16,575 bases of DNA from CAYTOJ01 sp964439415 (GTDB taxonomy: Bacteria; Pseudomonadota; Alphaproteobacteria; Rickettsiales; CAZAGG01). The notes beneath the pieces were generated by a model, which was given only the letters and a program-made list of their open reading frames with translations, did not search any database and was not told where the DNA came from. A program made the translations under genes and the position numbers. Positions 1 to 5,043 of this stretch are shown here, piece after piece (position 1 is the stretch's first letter; the number at the start of each line of letters is the position of its first letter). The stretch covers positions 1 through 16,575 of the forward strand of contig CAYTOJ010000033.1 in assembly GCA_964439415.1 (NCBI GenBank), in the 5' to 3' direction.

Positions 1-53
1 TATACCCCTGAAATGACATCATTAAACCACACTCTTCAGACGATAGGGGTATA
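1..53. repeat. Palindrome at window edge, possible nfeD terminator
   Basis: TATACCCCT at 1-9 is the reverse complement of AGGGGTATA at 45-53, giving a 9 bp stem with a loop of about 35 bases. It lies 35 bases past the stop of the minus-strand nfeD-like gene. There is no clear T-run on the minus strand, so a terminator role is only possible. The arm ends (TATACC / GGTATA) resemble the ends of hairpin 3 of the PE repeats found elsewhere in the window. It may be part of a larger element cut by the window edge. Confidence 0.45.
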
Positions 54-87
54 TACCCGTTTATATTTTCCCATAAAACGATACTTT

Positions 88-534
88 TTACCTAGGCTTT
101 ACCAGCGCCACATTGCCCTGAATTTCCATAATTTCAACCTCCATACCCTGCGGAATTTCCTCTAGTGATGCGGAGCTTGACAGACGAGCCTGCATTATGG
201 AGCCTGACCATTTAATTTGCCCTTCCCTGTCTTTGCGCAAATTGGCTGAGTTTACTGTGGCGGTGCTGCCGATAATATCGCTATAGTTATTTGCATTTTT
301 TCCGATTCTGAATTTTTTAAGCGGATGCCATAAAACAACCGCCCATAACACGCTGAATAAACACCACCACGCCGCCTGCACGGCCAGGGTATCAGCCAGG
401 CCAAAGTACGCTAGCAAGCCAACGCAAAGGGCGGATAAACCAGAGAAAAGCAGGAAGCCCATGCTGGGGATAAGCGAAGTCTCCAACGCTATCAGAGCCA
501 TTCCGGCAACAAGCCATATTATAGCGGGGGACAT
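88..534 (-). CDS. NfeD-like membrane protein (short form)
   Basis: This 148-residue protein has about three hydrophobic segments in residues 3-70 (for example AIIWLVAGMALIALE and WWCLFSVLWAVVLW), then a soluble C-terminal domain. That domain fits the NfeD OB-fold: GSTATVNSANL, then QARLSSS and PQGMEVEIMEIQGNVALVKP. The length matches the short NfeD class, which lacks the ClpP-like protease domain. Known short NfeD proteins work with a stomatin/SPFH partner in membrane-domain organisation. No stomatin gene is visible here, though one could lie beyond the left edge. A GGAAG ribosome site precedes the chosen ATG. The gene follows the cytochrome c gene by 19 bases on the same strand, so the two are probably cotranscribed. 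The family call is fairly sure; the function is inferred. Confidence 0.8.
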   Translation of the reverse strand: MSPAIIWLVAGMALIALETSLIPSMGFLLFSGLSALCVGLLAYFGLADTLAVQAAWWCLFSVLWAVVLWHPLKKFRIGKNANNYSDIIGSTATVNSANLRKDREGQIKWSGSIMQARLSSSASLEEIPQGMEVEIMEIQGNVALVKPR

Positions 535-553
535 ATTTGTATGCTTCCAGTTG

Positions 554-1108
554 TTATGGTAGTGGCGCGGGGTTATCGCTGAGGGAACGCAGGTAGGCTA
601 CCAGTGCCGCCAGTTCATCAGGCTTTTTCACTCCGGCGAAGGCCATTTTCGTGCCTTTAATATCTTTCTGAGGGGCGTAGAGAAACTTACCCAGTTCCTC
701 ATAGTTCCATTTTTTCCCACTTTTGCCAAACTCCTGCATGGCTGTGGAGTATGTAAATCCATCAGTGCTGGCGGGTGTTTTGCCAACTATTGCCCATAAG
801 TTCGGGCCTACCTTATTAGCGCCGCCTTTATCCATGCTGTGACAGGCCAGGCACTTCTTAGCTGCGGTTTTACCTAATTCGACATTAGCATCCTTAAGCA
901 ATGGCAGTATATCCGGAGCTTTTTCTTCCTGCTTTGCGCCGGGCGTTGCAGTTGCAGTATCCGCTGCCGCAACCTCAATCTGATAACCCCTTTTCTGCGG
1001 AGTCAGTTCAGGCGTGTAAACCGCACTGGCAACATAACCCGTGCTGCTGGCAATTAAAGCACTTATAATCAACGCGGCGGCGATTTTATTAGATTCAAGA
1101 TTTTTCAT
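554..1108 (-). CDS. Membrane-anchored class I cytochrome c
   Basis: This 184-residue protein has one N-terminal hydrophobic segment (about residues 9-31), most likely an uncleaved anchor that places the rest in the periplasm. An Ala/Thr/Lys-rich linker (about 46-68) follows, then one haem c domain. The haem site is CLACH, residues 86-90. M155 in KGTKMAFAG is the likely sixth ligand, and the end DELAALVAYLRSLSD is the usual C-terminal helix of class I cytochromes c. This resembles the CycM/cytochrome c552 type that carries electrons from the bc1 complex to terminal oxidases; that role is inferred from the fold. An AAGG ribosome site precedes the ATG. The nfeD-like gene follows 19 bases downstream. 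Confidence 0.87.
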   Translation of the reverse strand: MKNLESNKIAAALIISALIASSTGYVASAVYTPELTPQKRGYQIEVAAADTATATPGAKQEEKAPDILPLLKDANVELGKTAAKKCLACHSMDKGGANKVGPNLWAIVGKTPASTDGFTYSTAMQEFGKSGKKWNYEELGKFLYAPQKDIKGTKMAFAGVKKPDELAALVAYLRSLSDNPAPLP

Positions 1109-1267
1109 GGAGCGGCCTTTTTAATAGTATTTGCAGCTATAATCCTGCGCACTTCCTGTTTCAATGATTTTCTGGATATAGTAGAGCTTGTTAATATTAT
1201 TGGCAATACGTCTTAATGTATGTTAATGCGCGGATTATTCATGTGACACAGTCGGCATAGTTATATT

Positions 1268-1591
1268 ATGGGCAAAAAAATTTTATGGCATATTGAGCTG
1301 CCGATAGGAACCGGGGAGCTGGCAATGGCTCAGAAGGTTATCTTTGAACTGGCTAAATCAAATGACATTGATGAGATAATGGTACTAAGCGGCAGTGACA
1401 CGGTAAATAAAAGATTTGAAGATATCCCGGAAGAAATCCGCAAAAAAATTAAAATACAGAAACTGCCGAGGATTACTTTTGAATCTAAAATCCAGCCGCC
1501 CGGCCATTATGGCCATTATGATAATGGTACAAAAGTGCACTATACTTCGCTCCAACAACGTCAATTCTTGAAATGCGAGGAGTATATCTAA
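1268..1591 (+). pseudogene. Probable truncated glycosyltransferase (GT-B N-terminal fragment)
   Basis: This reading frame of 107 residues resembles the start of predicted glycosyltransferases of the COG4671/MurG-like GT-B type. It has a beta strand KILWHIE, a degenerate GTGELAMAQKVIFELAKS where relatives have a GxGHLxRA helix, and a second strand EIMVLSGSD. It stops after about one third of such a domain, and the tail from about residue 80 is not recognisable. Its TAA at 1589-1591 overlaps the TAG of the convergent aldolase gene, so the remainder of the gene is missing and the downstream DNA belongs to another gene. No clear ribosome site is seen. It could instead be a short real protein of unknown role. 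The homology is judged by eye only. Confidence 0.45.
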
Positions 1592-2238
1592 AGCCTGCGG
1601 TTCAAAACCATGGTTCTGAAGATAAACTCCATTAATTCAACGTAATTACGGGTCTCTCTAGTGCTGGTGCCCCAGCAGGTAAGGCCGTGATATTTAATCA
1701 GCGCCACAGGCAGTGTATCAGGATTGTGGGCGAAATATTCCCGCATTTCAGCCGCTATCTCAGTGACGTTATCATGATTTTCAAACACCCGGATACGTTG
1801 GTTTTTTACTGTTTTGATACCGAAACCTTTCAGCATTTCTATCTCCGGCAGATCAACATAGCCGGATTCTGCCGTGGCTGAAATCACATTATTCTCAGGG
1901 GAATGCACATGGTAACAGGCATTGGCCTGGTGAAATGCCGCATACACGGCTGAGTGAATGGAAACTTCGGCGGATGGCCTGGCGTTGGCCACAAATTTCT
2001 CTATGAGCTTTCCTTCCATATCCACCTTCACGAAGTGGGTAAGTTCCAGCCTTCCTTTATCGCAACTGCTGGCGGTAATCCAGAATGCCTGCTCCCTCAC
2101 TATAGCCTCCCCCTCCAGCCCGGCCAGACGTGTTGATACATCCCGCGCTGAGAGGTTGCCGGAGGTTCCCCACATCCACCCCTGGTTATAGAAAAAACCA
2201 GCGTCCTCAATTATTCTTTTGCGTATGCCTATGCTCAT
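1588..2238 (-). CDS. mtnB: Class II aldolase/adducin family, probable methylthioribulose-1-phosphate dehydratase
   Basis: MtnB dehydrates 5-methylthioribulose-1-phosphate in the methionine salvage pathway, in the cytoplasm with a Zn ion. This 216-residue protein has the family length. It shows the TSGNLSAR substrate loop (25-32), WITASSCDKG (53-62), RPSAE (87-91, with the likely catalytic Glu91), and Zn ligands HVH (H110, H112) and H184 in YHGLTCWG. The stretch from FENHDNVTEIA to the end (ETRNYVELMEFIFRTM) fits MtnB better than fuculose or ribulose phosphate aldolases. No other salvage genes are nearby, so the substrate is inferred from sequence alone. Fuculose-phosphate aldolase-like activity is the main alternative. 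The stop overlaps that of the convergent fragment at 1268-1591. Confidence 0.75.
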   Translation of the reverse strand: MSIGIRKRIIEDAGFFYNQGWMWGTSGNLSARDVSTRLAGLEGEAIVREQAFWITASSCDKGRLELTHFVKVDMEGKLIEKFVANARPSAEVSIHSAVYAAFHQANACYHVHSPENNVISATAESGYVDLPEIEMLKGFGIKTVKNQRIRVFENHDNVTEIAAEMREYFAHNPDTLPVALIKYHGLTCWGTSTRETRNYVELMEFIFRTMVLNRRL

Positions 2239-2307
2239 ATGCTTTTCAATTTGACGTGCTTTAACTATATAGTTACGAGGCTATGTGTTATAAAGGATTA
2301 AAATCTA

Positions 2308-3408
2308 ATGGGTTTCAATTGCGGAATTGTAGGATTGCCAAATGTTGGCAAATCCACCTTGTTTAATGCTTTGCTGGCAACGGCGCAGGCTGAAGCGGCG
2401 AATTACCCTTTCTGCACCATAGAGCCGAACGTGGGCAAGGTAGGCGTGCCGGATGCAAGGCTGGATACAGTAGCGGCAATCGGGAAATCTGCGAAAATCA
2501 TCCCTACTTCGCTGGAGTTTGTTGATATTGCGGGTTTAGTGAAAGGTGCCAGCAGGGGGGAAGGGCTTGGCAATCAGTTCCTCAGCCATATCAAGCAGGT
2601 GGATGCAATTATCCATGTGGTGCGGTGCTTTGAAAACGGGGATGTTGTACATGTGGAAGGCGGCGTAGACCCTGTGCGCGATGCTGAAATAGTCAATACC
2701 GAGCTTATCCTGGCGGATCTGGACAGTTTGAATCGCAAAGTTGATAGCCAGAGCAAGAAGGCCAAGGGGGGCGATAAGGAAGCGCGGGAGGAATGCGAGG
2801 TTGCGGCAAAAATAATCACATATTTAAACGATGGAAAACTGGCGCGCCTGCTGCCGCTTAGTGAGCACGAGAAAGATATTGCCGCCAGATTTCAGCTTAT
2901 CACCATGAAACCCATGATGTACGCCTGTAATGTTGATGAATCGGAGATTACTGCTGGCAATCAGCACACAGCCCGCATGAAGGATTATGCAATATCAGAG
3001 GGCACAAATGCTGAGATAATCTCCGCAAAAATTGAATCGGAAATTTCTGCATTAGATAGCGAGGCGGATAAATTTGAGATGCTCACTGCGCTGGGATTAA
3101 CGCAAACCGGGCTTGCGCGTATTGTCAGCGCCGGGTATGGCCTGCTTAACCTTATAACCTTCTTCACCGTAGGCCCCAAGGAAGCCAGAGCCTGGACGGT
3201 AGAGAAAAACTCCACCGCCCCCCAGGCTGCAGGTAAGATCCATACCGATTTTGAAAAAGGCTTCATCCGCGCTGAGACTATTGGCTACGATGATTTTGTA
3301 CGGCTTGGCGGCGAACAGGGCTGCAAAGAAGCAGGTAAACTACGCCTGGAAGGTAAGGAATATATAGTTCAGGACGGCGACATCCTCCACTTCAGGTTTA
3401 ATGTGTAG
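2308..3408 (+). CDS. ychF: Ribosome-binding ATPase YchF (Obg family)
   Basis: The protein has 366 residues, the usual YchF length. The G1 loop is GLPNVGKST (residues 9-17). The G3 region DIAGLVKGASRGEGLGNQFL follows. The G4 position reads NVDE instead of NKxD, which in YchF goes with ATP preference over GTP. After a coiled-coil insert, the C-terminal TGS-like domain runs from about residue 280 (FFTVGPKEARAWTV) to LEGKEYIVQDGDILHFRFNV. YchF binds ribosomes and is linked to stress and translation control. The gene is transcribed alone, divergent from the aldolase gene and convergent with the tRNA. An AAGG lies about 11 bases before the ATG, somewhat far for a ribosome site. Confidence 0.96.
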   Translation: MGFNCGIVGLPNVGKSTLFNALLATAQAEAANYPFCTIEPNVGKVGVPDARLDTVAAIGKSAKIIPTSLEFVDIAGLVKGASRGEGLGNQFLSHIKQVDAIIHVVRCFENGDVVHVEGGVDPVRDAEIVNTELILADLDSLNRKVDSQSKKAKGGDKEAREECEVAAKIITYLNDGKLARLLPLSEHEKDIAARFQLITMKPMMYACNVDESEITAGNQHTARMKDYAISEGTNAEIISAKIESEISALDSEADKFEMLTALGLTQTGLARIVSAGYGLLNLITFFTVGPKEARAWTVEKNSTAPQAAGKIHTDFEKGFIRAETIGYDDFVRLGGEQGCKEAGKLRLEGKEYIVQDGDILHFRFNV

Positions 3409-3518
3409 AGCCTGACCGTTACCAGATAGAATACCCGTCGGCATCCAGGGAAATTTCCTGCGTTAGATGGGAAAGATTCGCCAGCGCAAGCTGCTGATTG
3501 TGACGGCAGCAGACTTTA

Positions 3519-3594
3519 TGGCAGGAGAGACAGGACTCGAACCTGCAACCCTCGGTTTTGGAGACCGATGCTCTACCAATTGAGCTACTCTCCT
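3519..3594 (-). tRNA. tRNA-Trp (CCA anticodon)
   Basis: Read on the minus strand, the 76-base gene has a perfect 7 bp acceptor stem (AGGAGAG / CTCTCCT), a D arm with AGCTCAATTGGTAGAGC, an anticodon loop CTCCAAA with anticodon CCA, and a T arm GCAGG-TTCGAGT-CCTGT. The discriminator base is G, as expected for bacterial tRNA-Trp, and the 3' CCA is encoded. In many bacteria this tRNA precedes secE-nusG, but here it points toward ychF and stands alone. Confidence 0.96.
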
Positions 3595-3602
3595 ATACTC
3601 GC

Positions 3603-3639
3603 AAGAATCTTCAAAATATTGATGTTGTCAAATATTATA
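3603..3639 (-). promoter_or_regulatory. Possible tRNA-Trp promoter region
   Basis: On the minus strand upstream of the tRNA there is a perfect TATAAT (plus positions 3634-3639) and a perfect TTGACA (3626-3631). They are in the wrong order and spacing to form one promoter. Either TATAAT acts with a poor -35, giving a leader of about 30 bases, or TTGACA acts with ATTCTT (3603-3608, 17-base spacer), giving a start just before the tRNA. Which is used cannot be decided from sequence. Confidence 0.35.
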
Positions 3640-3710
3640 GGTAATGTTCGAGAGTTATAGAGACCTGGAACATTAGAAAACAACAACCTCATAGAATTCC
3701 CTCGCAATTC

Positions 3711-4112
3711 ATGATCATAATAGAAATTTTATACGGCTTGGTTAATATTATCTGTATGAAAAATGCGGACTCTGCAAATCTATTCGAGAAGGCGGAGATA
3801 TTTCCAACCACTATTAAATCAGCCGCTATTACAGCAGGATCATTATATCTATTTAATAAAAGCCTGGATTCTGAGTTGCTTCGCCCATTACTGACAGGTT
3901 ATCGTAAAACCATACATAAACTGGTGGGTATGGTCGCCGGGGACAAACTGTGCGATACGCATCTCAAGGACAATGCCGCAACTTCTCTGCTGGACTTCTT
4001 CGTGGTTATGGGAACGGTTCTGATACTTGGCAGAACTCCTATCAGCGGTTCACTAAGTCAAATATCAGAAAACATACAGAACCTTTTCAGCAATTCCGGC
4101 AAGGCTATGTAA
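3711..4112 (+). CDS. Hypothetical protein, two weak hydrophobic segments
   Basis: I do not recognise this protein of up to 133 residues. It has hydrophobic stretches near TIKSAAITAGSLYLF and SLLDFFVVMGTVLIL, so it may be membrane-associated. A conserved-looking central helix region (PLLTGYRKTIHKLVGMVAGDKL) lies between them. The start is uncertain: neither the ATG at 3711 nor the in-frame ATG at 3756 (MKNADSANLF) has a good ribosome site. The later start would remove a hydrophobic 15-residue lead. The stop TAA shares its last A with the ATG of the next gene (4112), so the two are probably translationally coupled and act together. No function is proposed. Confidence 0.55.
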   Translation: MIIIEILYGLVNIICMKNADSANLFEKAEIFPTTIKSAAITAGSLYLFNKSLDSELLRPLLTGYRKTIHKLVGMVAGDKLCDTHLKDNAATSLLDFFVVMGTVLILGRTPISGSLSQISENIQNLFSNSGKAM

Positions 4113-4591
4113 TGGAATTTACTTATCTGGAAAAGATGCTGCTGGAACAATCAATAATGATTGTGCTGGTGCAGGCCAAAGGCCACGATGACCAGGACTA
4201 TTACGCATATCTTGCCATAAGTCCCCTTAAAATCCCTGAACTCAGTGATGCCATTAAAAAGGGCAATGCTGACATAAGAAAATATGGCAGAATAATAATG
4301 CAGGGGAAAGGCCAGCCAGACCAACAGGTCAAAAAAACAATGCAGGATGAATACGCATTCAATAATAGACTTCTTTCGAAACTCGCTGCGGTGAGCAAAA
4401 TGCGCGAAGCGAGCATCGCAAAAACGAAAGTGTACACAGAAGTACATGCGGATTTGAGAGCTAAGCTTAACTACCAGATGAGTAAACCTCATTTGTGTAG
4501 CTTAGCGCAGCCAGCGACAAGCAAGTTTGCCAGCGCAGTAGAGTTTGGAGAGAAGTCTAATATACCTATCGCACTTCAAGAGTGCGATTAG
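4112..4591 (+). CDS. Hypothetical protein with repeat-derived C-terminus
   Basis: I do not recognise this 159-residue protein. The start is the ATG at 4112, which overlaps the TAA of the preceding gene. A longer frame from 3950 exists but would overlap that gene by 163 bases. The body is a soluble, charged, helical protein (MEFTYLEKMLLEQ; ISPLKIPELSDAIKKGNADI; QQVKKTMQDEYAFNNRLLSK). The last residues, IPIALQECD, are encoded by the palindromic repeat at 4560-4598. The TAG stop exists because this repeat copy has one extra T compared with the copies at 9739 and 14535. The tail from about residue 125 (MSKPHLCSLAQPATSK onward) differs in character from the body, so the original C-terminus may have been replaced. 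No function is proposed. Confidence 0.6.
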   Translation: MEFTYLEKMLLEQSIMIVLVQAKGHDDQDYYAYLAISPLKIPELSDAIKKGNADIRKYGRIIMQGKGQPDQQVKKTMQDEYAFNNRLLSKLAAVSKMREASIAKTKVYTEVHADLRAKLNYQMSKPHLCSLAQPATSKFASAVEFGEKSNIPIALQECD

Positions 4592-4598
4592 GTATATC
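4560..4598 (-). repeat. PE hairpin 3 (inverted copy, translated)
   Basis: ATATACCTATCGCACT (4560-4575) and its reverse complement, carrying one inserted T (agtgcgaTTaggtatat, 4581-4597), form a stem of about 16 bp around the loop TCAAG. It is the same hairpin as at 9739-9775 and 14535-14571, in opposite orientation. The rest of this PE copy resumes after the MITE, at about 4775-4802, where TTTTATGTTTTGCGCATGGCCG is the reverse complement of the segment between hairpins 2 and 3 with a few changes. Confidence 0.9.
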
Positions 4599-4774
4599 GT
4601 AACTTCCCAGGTCTTCCGGCCTAAATTCACATTGCTTGTCTCCCCAACCGCTTGCGGGGGGGATTAAGGGGGGGGAATGTGTGGGTACTATGATAAGAAG
4701 AAAGATGCCCCCCCTAGCCCCCCCCGCAGGCGGTGGGGGAAGCCGAGAGGCAGTACCAATACCTGGATAGTTAC
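4599..4774. mobile_element. MITE-like element, copy 1 (176 bp), with 8 bp target duplication
   Basis: The ends are inverted: GTAACTTCCCAGGT (4599-4612) against ACCTGGATAGTTAC (4761-4774), 12 of 14 positions matching. The element is flanked by a perfect direct repeat GGTATATC (4591-4598 and 4775-4782), the mark of transposition. Removing the element and one repeat restores the PE sequence it interrupts. The inside is a large imperfect hairpin: a left part with G-runs at 4656-4662 and 4668-4675 faces C-runs at 4708-4714 and 4718-4725 plus CCGCAGGCGGTGGGGGAAG. No transposase is encoded. GTAA ends and 8 bp duplications are typical of the IS66 family, so such a transposase may have moved it; this is inference. 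A frame at 4677-4892 crosses it but is not credible. Confidence 0.88.
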
Positions 4775-5043
4775 GGTATATCTTTTATGTTTTGCGCATG
4801 GCCGCTCACCCTACGCTAACCTGCCTACGCTAAGCTTCGGCAGGCATGGCTTCAGGCGACAGGCAATCCGCGACTATAATTGCTTGTTTTAAGGGGCTTT
4901 CCCCCCGTCAGGGCTAAAAACAGCTTCGTTATTTTCTACGCGCCCCCTACCCCCCAGCTAAACGGGGCGTCGTTACACTCCTCCAGCCGATAACAAACTG
5001 TTGTATCGCAAACTTTGCGTTATCCGCTATATCTATGGATGGA
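4775..5043. repeat. Degraded PE remainder and small hairpins after addB
   Basis: I see no credible gene here. 4775-4802 is the continuation of the split PE copy. 4820-4844 is a hairpin, CCTGCC-TACGCTAAGCTTC-GGCAGG. 4941-4969 holds a weak CGCCCC/GGGGCG pairing with C-runs that recall the MITE interior. 4989-5024 is GATAAC...GTTATC enclosing CGCAAACTTTGCG. The last hairpin lies 20 bases beyond the addB stop on the minus strand and could end that transcript, but it has no T-run. The block appears to be an accumulation site for repeats between the unknown gene pair and addB. Confidence 0.5.

Noticed and set aside
1109..1267. Divergent promoters between the cytochrome gene and the glycosyltransferase fragment
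   Set aside because: AT-rich with a TTGGCA near 1199, but no -10 at proper spacing that I would defend.
3409..3518. RNA gene or terminator between ychF and tRNA-Trp
   Set aside because: There is only a 6 bp CTGCTG/CAGCAG pairing (3491-3512) with no T-run and no recognisable RNA.
3950..4111. Upstream extension of the second unknown gene
   Set aside because: It would overlap the preceding gene by 163 bases in another frame; the TAATG junction at 4110-4114 is the more natural start.
4677..4892. Plus-strand frame of 71 codons in the repeat block
   Set aside because: It runs across the MITE's C-runs, its right end and the split PE copy; the product is a low-complexity Pro/Arg string with no ribosome site.
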